Below, piece by piece: positions 18,101 through 26,632 of a stretch of 50,492 nt of DNA. Position 1 is the stretch's first letter; every line of letters starts with the position of its first letter. Source of the stretch: an uncultured Blautia sp. (lineage in GTDB: Bacteria; Bacillota; Clostridia; Lachnospirales; Lachnospiraceae); NCBI GenBank assembly GCA_934373235.1, contig CAKROW010000016.1:1-50492 (forward strand), in the 5' to 3' direction. A program made the translations under genes and the position numbers. Below the pieces are notes generated by a model. That model was given only the letters and a program-made list of their open reading frames with translations, was not told where the DNA came from and did not search any database.

Positions 18101-20602
18101 ACACTGCTGAATGTTCCTACAGACTGTACTGCTGATATCTGCATAAAACAAAAGACAGTTGCATTATATCAGTATGCCATGAGAGATTGTCAGAGTTATA
18201 AGTCATTTATTTTTACAGATGATCTTTCCCTGCAGTCTCTTGGAGATCACTGCTTTGAAAACTGCAATACTCTTCGGACATTTAATGCACAGGAATGTAC
18301 AAATCTGAAAACAATAGGAAAAGGGGCTTTTTCCGGATGCAGCAGCCTGGTGGAGGTAAAACTTCCTGATGGTTTTGAGAATATTGAAGAAGAGACTTTT
18401 TATAACTGTAATGTTCTGAAAAATGTTACTGCAGAAGGACTGAAAAAAATCGGTGACCGTGCATTTAAAAACTGTATGCTTCTGGAATCTCCGGGGAATC
18501 TGGAAGCGATGGAAAGTCTTGGAAATGAAGCCTTTTTCAATTGCAGAAGACTTACCAGCATGGTGCTTCCGGAAACTCTTACCAGTATGGGAGATTCCTG
18601 TTTTCAGAACTGTGTTGCACTTGTAAGCATGGAGATAAACGGAGATCTGCCCAGGATCAGCCGTTACTGTTTCTACGGATGCCGCCTGCTTTCAAAGATC
18701 ACATTTAACAGTCCGTCGATCCGCGTGATCGGTGTCAGGGCTTTTGCAAACTGCAGTTCTCTGGACAAGATCGATCTTACAGGTTTTACCAGCCTGACGG
18801 CAATAGGGGAACGTGCATTTGAGGGATGCAATATGCTCAACATAGCAAAATTCCCGGAAAGCCTTAAAGAGCTTCCGGATATGTGTTTTGAGGAATGTGA
18901 AGATCTGTCCATAGTGCAGTTAAAGGGAGAGGATGTCAAAGGCCTGGGAGACCATGTGTTTGGAACCACACTTCCGGTATTTTTACATATCTGGGTGGAA
19001 GAAGATAAGATGGAGGATTATATTTCTGCCTACACATCTCTTCTGGATCCTGTATATGGGGAGGGAACAGCCGGGAATGTTCTTGGTGTGATCAATGAAA
19101 ATGCTGAGATCATAAAAGGAATGTTGTTTGAGAATACAGAAGAAGGCAAAGTTTTAAAAAATGCTCCGAAGAATATCGAGGGTGAGCTTACAATCCCACC
19201 TGAAACCATAAGGATAGAAGATGATGCCTTTGCCGGATGTGAGAAGCTTACGGATCTGGTTATTGCCCCGGATACAGAAATCAGTCTTGGAGACAGATGC
19301 TTCAAGGGATGTACAGGTATCAAGACACTTATTATAAACGGTGTGATCTCCCAGTGGGGTGATGAGACCTTTATGGACTGTACAGGGCTTAATTCCATCA
19401 TGATCGGAAGGAACAACAATAAGGTCATCGAGCGAATCGGAAGAAGAGCCTTTATGAACTGCACAGGACTTGACAGTGATTATTCGGTGCAGATCCACTA
19501 TGCAGTAAGAGCTTTTGGAGAGGAATGCTTTGCAGGTTGCAGCAATCTTTCCAATGTTGCGGTTTCATCCCTGTTTGTCCCCAATCTGAATGTGATCGAG
19601 GACGGGGTATTTAAAGGATGTGTAAGCCTCCGCGCATTTCTTACCTCCAAGTATACAGGCCTGACTTCCATTGGTGCCTATGCATTTGAAGACTGTGACA
19701 GCCTGAAGCAGCCGGCTGTTCCGGCGAAGGTTACTTCCATAGGGGAAGGCTGCTTTATGAATTGTGACAATATTATGTACGTAAGTTTCTACGGCGCAGT
19801 GGAAGAATACCCGAAGGAGTGCTTTAAGAACTGTCCGAAGCTGATCCGTACAGGAGGAACAGCCACTGCATTTGCAGCTCTTAAGAGAATCGGTGATGGT
19901 GCATACTCAGGATGTACTTCCCTGACAGCGTCAACAAGCTGGAACCTGGGGAAATACACCAACCTGGAAAAGATCGGTGACCGGGCATTTGAAAACTGTA
20001 CCAAGCTTACATCCAGCGAGATCAATCCCGGGGTTACCAGGATCGGTGATGATGCATTTGACGGCTGTACTGCCATGAACATTCTTTATATCAAGGCAGA
20101 GACACCTCCGTCTGTGGGAAATATCACCCTTGCCAATATGGCTTCGGATTTTGGCATTCGTGTTCCGGACAGCGCAGAAGATGAAGACAGGATATATAAG
20201 GCATATCTGGAAGCACTGAGTAAAGTCCTGGGAGTAAAGGACGCATACAATATTTTGGATTCCATCTCAGACGGAGCAAAGGACAGGATTCCGGAACCGG
20301 TTTCCGAGATCACTGCTGAGGTAACACCGGAACCATCAGAAATACCTGAGGTAACACCGGAACCATCAGAAATACCTGAGGTTGCTCCGGTAATAAGCAA
20401 AGTCCCGGAGAATACAATGGAAGGATCCCACAATACCACGGCAGATACATCGAAGGAACAGCCTGCAGGCCAGGATGTACATATAACAGGAAATATTGTA
20501 GGAATTGTCCGGACTCCTGCGGGTGATACACCGGAGATCCATGAAGCTTCTTCATGGGAGGGCTGGGAAGCAGATATGCAGACAGAAGAAACAACAAGAT
20601 AA
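15134..20602 (+). CDS. Giant BspA-type leucine-rich repeat surface protein
   Basis: Predicted secreted or membrane-tethered protein of 1822 residues. The N-terminus MKKGKKKALTAATGAAVIGV is a signal/anchor segment. An Asn/Asp-rich stretch (about 40-175) is followed by a Pro/Thr-rich stalk (about 175-290) of TPSPT/PVPTESP units and one Ig-like (bacterial Big-type) domain (about 300-385). Then come many LRR_5 (BspA/Treponema-type) repeats of the form FxxCxxLxxxxLPxxxxxIGxxxFxxC between about 600 and 1750. The C-terminus has a tandem TPEPSEIPEV repeat. No LPxTG sorting motif is visible, so attachment is probably by the N-terminus. Two short spacer modules share the motif LDPVYGEGTA (around residues 847 and 1306). 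Adhesion or ligand display is known for BspA proteins. The gene lies between a sensor kinase and a MoxR ATPase. Confidence 0.9.
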   Translation: MKKGKKKALTAATGAAVIGVAAAALVNGSKLEAMFDPGKFEKFENRYKSEDYDYVAGNGEDMDLADQDKKSKNNSGGDDKQLLKLNKQQENDTLSSDVNLVDENTGSREEDPRENQNSDQETITISNSQDEDLPAEDRNNNTTIEIPEKNTTGTGNSSGKNNSGNNGGSDGTNPLATPSATRIPGAENTPVPTDKPDATATPSPTQAVEPTAIPGPTQAPAPTSTPVPTESPVPTSVPQPTEEPIIPSPTAEPEPAVTVTPVPTVTSAPTQTPASTPAPTLTPTPISDDDRALLPDAPVVTEYGTLLSISASLSRTEYAFGDTFDAKNATVTGKFLTSDGKTVTKELTYGGRNGYSVSFATEVSGNQVAIFSYKGMYATVRYKVMNNRVDVNYMAVYSADDQYYLSVFPGTPLKDILGDAYDRVVALVSMPNNYAKTGNIINLTEVHSRMIAYLGNREMTDAFAATVGGNYNTVVSLKEKDGYLTNMLEGMRYVKSGELMDDRSYTVYPVKDWDAITRSVIDVVSRVPDGYKIRRVTENDDDMLNYRGQQVLEAYTGTDKAVTVPMGTTQIKLKAEAPTVQTMKIPQSVTEIDTATLGKYLPSLRNYEYEDTDVTYLNYTIEDGILYSKDGKTLLSVPAGRKEVTVPANVKKLGEGCFAGLSRDTVITFKGDTPPSVSGNTGCECHVVTEKSDHDSICKAYMFAFGEECADISFDTADGRENPYKYVSDGPVLVNREDPSRLEAVSPSLKGKYSSTDEITEIGGGAFAACEWLTEIDLEENVVSIDNGGLILPDSVASVTLQGNEVEIRSALFGSPEDGAEVPSVRVCVPEEAYDHYLNNWTEILDPVYGEGTAKKLLKSEKKQYLYENGAKYEVIHEQGKESYILDRVYRGDTTSFQVKDGTTQILANAFAGCENLEFVLIPDSVETIGDGIFKDCTALEMAALGKKGLLDGVETGIPEDAEILTAGVDFDSFIWDDGILYGSTEEGYTLLNVPTDCTADICIKQKTVALYQYAMRDCQSYKSFIFTDDLSLQSLGDHCFENCNTLRTFNAQECTNLKTIGKGAFSGCSSLVEVKLPDGFENIEEETFYNCNVLKNVTAEGLKKIGDRAFKNCMLLESPGNLEAMESLGNEAFFNCRRLTSMVLPETLTSMGDSCFQNCVALVSMEINGDLPRISRYCFYGCRLLSKITFNSPSIRVIGVRAFANCSSLDKIDLTGFTSLTAIGERAFEGCNMLNIAKFPESLKELPDMCFEECEDLSIVQLKGEDVKGLGDHVFGTTLPVFLHIWVEEDKMEDYISAYTSLLDPVYGEGTAGNVLGVINENAEIIKGMLFENTEEGKVLKNAPKNIEGELTIPPETIRIEDDAFAGCEKLTDLVIAPDTEISLGDRCFKGCTGIKTLIINGVISQWGDETFMDCTGLNSIMIGRNNNKVIERIGRRAFMNCTGLDSDYSVQIHYAVRAFGEECFAGCSNLSNVAVSSLFVPNLNVIEDGVFKGCVSLRAFLTSKYTGLTSIGAYAFEDCDSLKQPAVPAKVTSIGEGCFMNCDNIMYVSFYGAVEEYPKECFKNCPKLIRTGGTATAFAALKRIGDGAYSGCTSLTASTSWNLGKYTNLEKIGDRAFENCTKLTSSEINPGVTRIGDDAFDGCTAMNILYIKAETPPSVGNITLANMASDFGIRVPDSAEDEDRIYKAYLEALSKVLGVKDAYNILDSISDGAKDRIPEPVSEITAEVTPEPSEIPEVTPEPSEIPEVAPVISKVPENTMEGSHNTTADTSKEQPAGQDVHITGNIVGIVRTPAGDTPEIHEASSWEGWEADMQTEETTR
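17666..17694 (+). repeat. Direct repeat copy 1 inside the LRR gene
   Basis: A 29-base segment encoding ILDPVYGEGTA matches 19043-19071 with one difference. Recombination between the copies would delete about 1.38 kb in frame, that is about 459 residues of LRR array. Confidence 0.75.
19043..19071 (+). repeat. Direct repeat copy 2 inside the LRR gene
   Basis: Second copy of the 29-base segment at 17666-17694. It marks a duplicated module boundary within the leucine-rich repeat protein. Confidence 0.75.
20318..20377 (+). repeat. Tandem 30-bp repeat, two perfect copies plus a partial
   Basis: Two identical 30-base units (20318-20347 and 20348-20377) encode EVTPEPSEIP twice, followed by a diverged third start (EVAP). 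They lie in the C-terminal tail of the LRR protein. Perfect identity suggests recent slippage and likely length variation between strains. Confidence 0.9.
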
Positions 20603-20634
20603 GCAGTGACAAATAAATCCAAGGAGATAGTGAC

Positions 20635-21576
20635 ATGATCATAGAGCAGTCAGAACAGGTAATAAAAGAGATACGAAAGATCTTCATCGGAAAAGATGAG
20701 ATAATTGAGAAGGTACTGATGGCCATTTATGCAGGTGGCCATGTGCTGATGGAAGATGCGCCAGGTGTTGGTAAGACTACACTGGCCCTTGGATTTTCCA
20801 GGGCACTGGGACTTTCCTGCAGACGAGTGCAGTTTACGCCGGATACCATGCCGTCAGATATCACTGGTTTCAGTGTATATAACAAAAATACAGGAGAACT
20901 GGAGTACAAGCCGGGAGCAGCGGACTGCCATTTGCTTCTGGGAGATGAGATCAACCGTACCTCGCCAAAGACCCAGGCTGCCCTTCTGGAGGTTATGGAG
21001 GAGGGAAGCGTGACAGTAGATGGCATTACCCACGTTCTTCCCAAGCCTTTTATCTGTATTGCAACCCAGAACCATTATGGTACAGCAGGAACCCAGGCAC
21101 TGCCTGAGTCACAGCTTGACCGTTTTATGATACGCTTAAGCATTGGCTATCCGGGACGTGACAGCCAGGTACAGATCCTTAAAGAAAGACATGGTATCGG
21201 TGATCTGGATCTGGTCCAGCCCAGGATGACCAGAGATGATATCCGTGAGATCCAGGGGTATCTCTACTCTGTAAAGATCGTGGATGATATCCTGTATTAT
21301 GTTGCAGATCTCTGTGCAGCTACCAGGGAAGAGCCTATGGTCGAGCTGGGTGTCAGCCCGCGAGGTGCCAGTGCCCTTACAAGGATTGCCCGTGCCCGTG
21401 CAGTATTAAGGGAAAGGGACTATGTGATCCCGGAGGATATCCAGGCAGTATTCCATGATGTCTGTGCCCACAGACTGGTACTGAAGCCACAGGCCAAGAT
21501 CGAGGGCATTACCGCAGATGATATCCTTGACAAAATCATAAAAAAGATCAAGGCACCGGCACTGGGAAGGAAATAA
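20635..21576 (+). CDS. MoxR-family AAA+ ATPase
   Basis: Cytoplasmic chaperone-like ATPase of 313 residues. Walker A is APGVGKTT (about 42-49), Walker B LLLGDEINR (about 101-109), sensor 1 ATQNHYG, then the arginine finger region LPESQLDRF and the C-terminal lid (about 215-310). MoxR ATPases are known to work with neighbouring DUF58/VWA-type proteins in assembling or activating envelope complexes. AAGGAG lies 10 bases before the ATG. The gene follows the LRR gene by 32 bp and precedes the DUF58 gene by 3 bp, the usual MoxR-DUF58-transglutaminase order. Confidence 0.95.
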   Translation: MIIEQSEQVIKEIRKIFIGKDEIIEKVLMAIYAGGHVLMEDAPGVGKTTLALGFSRALGLSCRRVQFTPDTMPSDITGFSVYNKNTGELEYKPGAADCHLLLGDEINRTSPKTQAALLEVMEEGSVTVDGITHVLPKPFICIATQNHYGTAGTQALPESQLDRFMIRLSIGYPGRDSQVQILKERHGIGDLDLVQPRMTRDDIREIQGYLYSVKIVDDILYYVADLCAATREEPMVELGVSPRGASALTRIARARAVLRERDYVIPEDIQAVFHDVCAHRLVLKPQAKIEGITADDILDKIIKKIKAPALGRK

Positions 21577-21579
21577 TAT

Positions 21580-22755
21580 ATGCGAGCACATCGGATCTGG
21601 TATGGTGCAGCAGTGATAGCTGCCCTTATAATCTATATAATATCCAACCGCAGGGAATCCCTGGTGTTTCTGTGCTGTGTGGTGGTGATTCCGTTGGTAC
21701 TGTTCCTTGTGGAAATACTGGCCATGCGCTCAGTCACTCTGGAGTGCGACATGAAAAAAAGCTGCTGCGTGAGACAGGAAATTCCGCTTTCCATCCGGGT
21801 AAAGAGAAAGAACAGACTGCCTTATGGAATGATAAGAGTAGACCTTACAGTAGAAAATGTCATGTACAACGAAAAACGTGATAAGATCCTGTTTCTGCAG
21901 CCTTCAGAAAAAAAAGAGATGGAGTTTTCCTATCCTGTGAAGATGGAGGATTGCGGAAATGTAAAAGTAGAAATAAAAGATGCCAGATGCTACGGCCTTA
22001 TGGGTATCTTCTGCCGCAGGATCCCTGTGGATAAGGTTATGGATATTCTTGTATATCCGGCACAGCTCCGTCTTAACACACAGCTTGTCCGAAGGCCGGA
22101 GACAGTTATGTTCGGAGAACTTTATGATCAGTACAGAAAGGGCCAGGATGTCAGTGAGGTATCCGGGCTTCGGGATTACGTAGCCGGGGATTCCCTGGGA
22201 AGTATCCACTGGAAGCTGTCCGGCAAGGTAGACTCCCTGATCGTCCGGGAATTCGGATATCCTTCCAACTATAATATCCTGATCCTTTATGAACTGGCAA
22301 GAAAGATCAACGGCCAGGAGATCGTCAACCAGAGAAACAATGCAGTTTTGGCACTTACTACAGCATTAAGTTACAGCATGATCGAGCTGAATCTGGAACA
22401 TAATGTGGGCCGGGTGATTGACGGAGAGTACCAGACACTTCCGGTCTATTCCATGGAAAGCCACGAAGATATGAGCCTGAGCCTTCTGTGCAGGCCCATA
22501 ACGGAGGATGAGAGCAGAGGAAGTGCTATCTGTCATTTTCTTCATAGTGCAATGAGAAGTGATTATACAAAGATGATCTATATCACGCCGGAGTATGATG
22601 AAACGGCTGTACGGCAGCTTTCCAGGGAGATCGACCTGACTGTTATACAGGTGACGGCAGGTGGTGAGATGCACTATACAGAAGGCGGCGGTTATTCTGT
22701 GATTCCGGTGGATGCCAGCCATTACCGTGAGAGAGTGCATAATATTGTAATATGA
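21580..22755 (+). CDS. DUF58 domain membrane protein
   Basis: A 391-residue protein with two N-terminal membrane helices (about 7-20 and 27-45), then a beta-rich segment and the DUF58 signature around residues 182-222: YDQYRKGQDVSEVSGLRDY, then GDSLGSIHWKLSGK. The DUF58 part resembles a von Willebrand A-type fold and is the standard partner of MoxR. The start has GGAAGG just upstream. The stop overlaps the start of the next gene in ATGA. The role is probably to couple the ATPase to the membrane transglutaminase-like protein (inference from conserved order). Confidence 0.92.
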   Translation: MRAHRIWYGAAVIAALIIYIISNRRESLVFLCCVVVIPLVLFLVEILAMRSVTLECDMKKSCCVRQEIPLSIRVKRKNRLPYGMIRVDLTVENVMYNEKRDKILFLQPSEKKEMEFSYPVKMEDCGNVKVEIKDARCYGLMGIFCRRIPVDKVMDILVYPAQLRLNTQLVRRPETVMFGELYDQYRKGQDVSEVSGLRDYVAGDSLGSIHWKLSGKVDSLIVREFGYPSNYNILILYELARKINGQEIVNQRNNAVLALTTALSYSMIELNLEHNVGRVIDGEYQTLPVYSMESHEDMSLSLLCRPITEDESRGSAICHFLHSAMRSDYTKMIYITPEYDETAVRQLSREIDLTVIQVTAGGEMHYTEGGGYSVIPVDASHYRERVHNIVI

Positions 22756-25085
22756 CCGAGGATGAGAAAATGGATACAGATAAAAAGAATTATAATATTT
22801 TGTGGGAAAAAGGAAGAGAAGGCAGCAGGCGCGCAGAGAGGGTGTCAGAAACAATTCTGGCACTTTTTCTGCTGAATGGGATTCTGATCTCTTTCATGGA
22901 TCTTGCATTTGCACCTTACTGCCTTGTGGCAGGGATGGCAGTGGGAAGCCTGATCCTTCTGATCTATCAGATCGCATCCCGGAACGAAAAAGGAAGCGGC
23001 CGTTTTAAGACTGTGATGTACATTGCCGGCATTGTGTGTTTTGTGGCAGGACTTATGTATCTTATACCTGGATTTCTCTATACTGTTAACTGTGTTCTTC
23101 AAATGTGGAATAACAGGTTCGGCACAGAAATTCGGCTTTTTGCCACCGGTTCCAGGGCAGGAGTGGGGTCTCTGTTTCTGTGGGTGCTTCTTTCCGGCGT
23201 ACTGGCTATGGTGACCCTGGGAGCACTCAAAAAGAAAAGTATCTGCAGTCTGATGCTTTTTTTGTTTGTGGCTGCTGCTTTCGGATATGTACTGGGACAG
23301 AACAGTACATGGGGGATGACGGTGCTGCTCCTTGGCGGATTTTTTGGGATCTTTATGTATTACAGTGCGCCTGCCAGAGAGACGGGTGTGTCCGGTACAG
23401 GTGCCATTGCACTGATCCTGTGCCTTATACTGGTGATCTCGCTGGCTGCCGGAGGATATAACAGATCCATGGATGTGGAGAGATGGAAATATCAGGTCAG
23501 GAAAAAAGTAGAAAATATCCGATATGGAAATGACACTCTTCCGGAGGGAGATTTCCGCAGGGCAGTTTCCCTTCTGGATGGAAATAAAGATACCCTGGAG
23601 ATCCGGATGGAGGAGCCGGAGGAGCTTTATCTTCGCGGATTTACAGGAGCGGACTATACAGATACAGGCTGGCAGACTTTGTCCGCAGAGGCTTATCAGG
23701 GAGACTATGAGGGTATGCTCCGATGGCTGGAGAAACAGGATTTTCAGCCGGTTTCGCAGTATGGCTCTTACGAAAAGCTGACTGACAGATCCCAGGGAAA
23801 GAGCACAAAATCCCAGGAAATTAAAATAAAAAACACAGGGGCGTACAGAAAGTATGTGTACCTGCCATCTGCAGTTCAGAGCTGGGACAGTTTTGGCTCC
23901 CATGTAAAAAAAGACTGGAATGTTCAGTCAGACGCTTTTCTGGGAGCGGGAAGCTACAGCTTTCAGGTAGGGACCGATATTCCGGCTGCAGACAGCATGG
24001 TACCGGCGGCTTGGGTGGAGAACGCATCCGATGAAAAAGAGAATACCTATCTGGCTGCAGAATCTGTATATCATTCTTTTGCAGATGATTTCTATCTGGA
24101 TGTAGATGATGGGCTTAAAACTTTTATCACAGAAACTTTTTTTTCAGGGGATGAAAAGATCCAGGATATGGATTTCAGCCAGATCACATCCAGGATCCGT
24201 CAGGTGCTGCGGCTGGATACTACTTACACAAAATCTCCGGATACAGTTCCGGAGGGTGAAGACCTGATCCGGTGGTTCCTTACAGATTACAAAAAAGGAA
24301 ACGCAGTGTATTATGCCACAGCGGCAGTTATGGCATACCGTACAGCCGGTTATCCTGCCAGATACACAGAAGGATATCATCTTTCAGCAGATGAAGCAGA
24401 TGCACTGAATGCAGACGGTCTGAAAGAAATCACACTTACCACCCGGAATTCCCATGCCTGGGTGGAGGTATATGTAAATGGCGCCGGCTGGATGCCTGTG
24501 GAGGTTGTGCCGGGAATGTATGTGCAGACCTATACAGATCAGAGGGTAGAGGGAAAAACCTCCTACCATATCGGTGGAGTGGCAGATAATTCCGGATTTA
24601 ATACGGAAGACAGCACAGAGGAAACCGGTACTCAGGGAAACAGCGGCAGTAAGTATGACAAAAAGCATCAGAATCTGCCGGTATCCGGTACTGTGATAAT
24701 GATCCTGTATCTGGTATTTGCAGTTTATCTGCTTCTGGAATTACAGCGAATGTTCCGCCTTCAGGCAGCAAAAAAGAAGAGCCGGTCTGTGGACTATTAT
24801 GTGTCAGAGATTGGAAGACTGTTGACTATGGCAGGGGTAAAAGGTGATTTTACACATCCTGATGAGCTGTGGCAGCAGATTGAGGAGAAATTCCCGGGAA
24901 CAGAGAAGGATGAATATGACCGTGTGCTTGAACTGATCCGGAAGAACCGTTTCGGCGGCATTGAGCTTAAGGAGCATGAGTATCATACTCTGAAATGTTT
25001 TCTGGAAAGACTGACAAAAATCCTGTACGGAAGGCAGAGGTTTACCGGAAAATTTTATTTCAGATATATCCGTATCCTGAAATAA
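22752..25085 (+). CDS. Membrane transglutaminase-like protein (TgpA type) with substituted catalytic Cys
   Basis: 777 residues: about six membrane helices in the first 230 residues, an extracytoplasmic region, a transglutaminase core fold (about 505-590), one membrane helix near 655, and a cytoplasmic C-terminal tail with a DUF4129-like pattern (ELIRKNRFGG). In the core, the usual G-x-C at the active site reads GNAVYYATAA, so the nucleophile position is Ala518. His568 in NSHAWVEVY is kept. The acidic position is Glu584 in WMPVEVVPG where Asp is usual. Active-site loss suggests a binding rather than catalytic role. The start overlaps the DUF58 stop (ATGA); an in-frame ATG at 22770 is the alternative. 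It ends the kinase-LRR-MoxR-DUF58 run. Confidence 0.88.
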   Translation: MTEDEKMDTDKKNYNILWEKGREGSRRAERVSETILALFLLNGILISFMDLAFAPYCLVAGMAVGSLILLIYQIASRNEKGSGRFKTVMYIAGIVCFVAGLMYLIPGFLYTVNCVLQMWNNRFGTEIRLFATGSRAGVGSLFLWVLLSGVLAMVTLGALKKKSICSLMLFLFVAAAFGYVLGQNSTWGMTVLLLGGFFGIFMYYSAPARETGVSGTGAIALILCLILVISLAAGGYNRSMDVERWKYQVRKKVENIRYGNDTLPEGDFRRAVSLLDGNKDTLEIRMEEPEELYLRGFTGADYTDTGWQTLSAEAYQGDYEGMLRWLEKQDFQPVSQYGSYEKLTDRSQGKSTKSQEIKIKNTGAYRKYVYLPSAVQSWDSFGSHVKKDWNVQSDAFLGAGSYSFQVGTDIPAADSMVPAAWVENASDEKENTYLAAESVYHSFADDFYLDVDDGLKTFITETFFSGDEKIQDMDFSQITSRIRQVLRLDTTYTKSPDTVPEGEDLIRWFLTDYKKGNAVYYATAAVMAYRTAGYPARYTEGYHLSADEADALNADGLKEITLTTRNSHAWVEVYVNGAGWMPVEVVPGMYVQTYTDQRVEGKTSYHIGGVADNSGFNTEDSTEETGTQGNSGSKYDKKHQNLPVSGTVIMILYLVFAVYLLLELQRMFRLQAAKKKSRSVDYYVSEIGRLLTMAGVKGDFTHPDELWQQIEEKFPGTEKDEYDRVLELIRKNRFGGIELKEHEYHTLKCFLERLTKILYGRQRFTGKFYFRYIRILK

Positions 25086-25121
25086 TCATACATTTTATGA
25101 GATAACAGAAAGGATTTACAT

Positions 25122-25967
25122 ATGATCAGCGAAAGAATTGTTATAGAAAAAAATGAGGGAGATTACAATGAGGGATATCTGGACACTTATTTCTGGGAAG
25201 AATCCACGGAACTTTATCCGGGTCAGAAACGTCCGGTGGTAGTGATCTGTCCGGGAGGAGCCTATGCAATGACCTCTGACAGGGAAGCGGAAGGCGTTGC
25301 CCTTCATTTTATGAGCATGGGATATCATGCAGCAGTACTCCGATACAGTGTAGCGCCTGCCAGATATCCGGTAGCACTGCGTCAGCTTGCAAAGGCTGTA
25401 GCGCTTCTTCGCAAAAACAGTGAAAAGTGGCATATACAGAAAGACAAGATCATAGTTATGGGATTTTCGGCAGGAGGTCATCTGGCAGGATCCCTTGGTG
25501 TGTTCTGGAATACCCCGGAGCTTGCCGGGGAGGCGGGATACACCAGTGAGGAGATCCGCCCCAATGGAATGATCCTCTGTTATCCGGTGATCACATCCGG
25601 CGAGTATGCCCATGGGGGAAGTTTCCGAAACCTTCTGGGAGATCGGTATGGAGAACTGAAAGATAAGATGTCCCTGGAAAAACAGGTGACAAAGGATACA
25701 CCGAAGGCTTTTATCTGGCATACCTTTGAGGATGATACAGTTCTTCCTGACAATACCCTGCTGTTTGTCAATGCTCTGTATAAGAAAGGGATCCCTGCGG
25801 AATATCACCTTTTTCCGGACGGAAAGCACGGAATCGGCCTTGGGGACGAGCGCACAGCCAATGATAATGGCAGAGGTATTGTGAAGGCATGCAGAACCTG
25901 GAGCGACCTTGCGGGGAAATGGCTTGAACGGGAGTTTCCCTGGTGGACCGGAGAGAAAGTGGACTGA
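25122..25967 (+). CDS. Alpha/beta hydrolase, acetyl-esterase type
   Basis: Cytoplasmic serine esterase of 281 residues without a signal peptide. The oxyanion-hole segment is CPGGAYAM (43-50), the nucleophile elbow GFSAGGHLAG (Ser116), with Asp likely in EDDTVLPDN and His in DGKHGIG. This is the BD-FAE/carbohydrate acetylesterase-like subgroup, which removes acyl groups from sugars; the exact substrate is unknown. GAAAGGA lies before the ATG. It is 36 bp after the transglutaminase-like gene and 5 bp before the HTH-cupin gene, so it may be read from the upstream operon. Confidence 0.85.
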   Translation: MISERIVIEKNEGDYNEGYLDTYFWEESTELYPGQKRPVVVICPGGAYAMTSDREAEGVALHFMSMGYHAAVLRYSVAPARYPVALRQLAKAVALLRKNSEKWHIQKDKIIVMGFSAGGHLAGSLGVFWNTPELAGEAGYTSEEIRPNGMILCYPVITSGEYAHGGSFRNLLGDRYGELKDKMSLEKQVTKDTPKAFIWHTFEDDTVLPDNTLLFVNALYKKGIPAEYHLFPDGKHGIGLGDERTANDNGRGIVKACRTWSDLAGKWLEREFPWWTGEKVD

Positions 25968-25972
25968 ATGTT

Positions 25973-26533
25973 ATGAGAGAAAAATCTTTAGCCTGGAATG
26001 TATCAGTAAATCTTAAAAATATCCGAAGCCTCCGGGGCTTAAGCTTGGAAGAGATGGCGGAGCAGACCGGTGTGAGCAAAAGTATGCTGGCCCAGATAGA
26101 AAAAGGAATGGCAAATCCCTCCATCGGAGTTCTGGAAAAGATCGCCAATGGTCTTGGGATCCGTTTCCGGAAACTGATCGATCCGCTTCCTGTGGAAACC
26201 ATGCTGGTTCACACAGAGGAGCTGGTACCGGTTACCGAAGCAGCAGGAGAATACCGGATATGGAATTGTTTTTCCTCCGAGGAAAACCGATTTATGGAGA
26301 TGTACCGTATAGAAGTGGAGCCGGGTGGAAGCTGTGTAATGGAGAGCCGTGGAGAAAAGACCCGGGAATATATTTCTGTGATCCGTGGAAGGATCGGGAT
26401 AGAGAGAAAAGGAAACATCCGGCATGTGACAACGGAGGATGTGTACCGGATTGAGGCAGACTGTATCCATACCTACCGGAACGAGGAGGAACAAAAAGCC
26501 GTATTTATGGTCACTGTACAGCATTATATCTGA
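25973..26533 (+). CDS. XRE-family HTH transcriptional regulator with cupin domain
   Basis: A 186-residue DNA-binding regulator. The N-terminal helix-turn-helix is in LEEMAEQTGVSKSMLAQIEK (about residues 25-45). The C-terminal half is a cupin beta-barrel (about 95-180) with EVEPGGSCVMES and EYISVIRGRIGI, which usually binds a small ligand. The ATG at 25973 is chosen because the purine-rich GGAGAGAAAGTGGA lies just upstream. A GTG at 25943 would add ten residues not typical of the family. It is close behind the esterase gene and before a DUF362 gene, so it may control these neighbours; the ligand is unknown. Confidence 0.88.
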   Translation: MREKSLAWNVSVNLKNIRSLRGLSLEEMAEQTGVSKSMLAQIEKGMANPSIGVLEKIANGLGIRFRKLIDPLPVETMLVHTEELVPVTEAAGEYRIWNCFSSEENRFMEMYRIEVEPGGSCVMESRGEKTREYISVIRGRIGIERKGNIRHVTTEDVYRIEADCIHTYRNEEEQKAVFMVTVQHYI

Positions 26534-26632
26534 CAATAGACAGAGACGGTGTTTTTTTGCGGTTTCCCTGATTTCAGGCAGGATCAGTATCCGCATTTCT
26601 ACATTATGGAAAGAAAGGAATTCTGATAAAAT

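Noticed and set aside
17400..20100. Repetitive DNA considered as a CRISPR-like array
   Set aside because: The repetition is at protein level (LRR units of varying sequence) within one open frame. There are no identical repeats with unique spacers, and no cas genes in the window.
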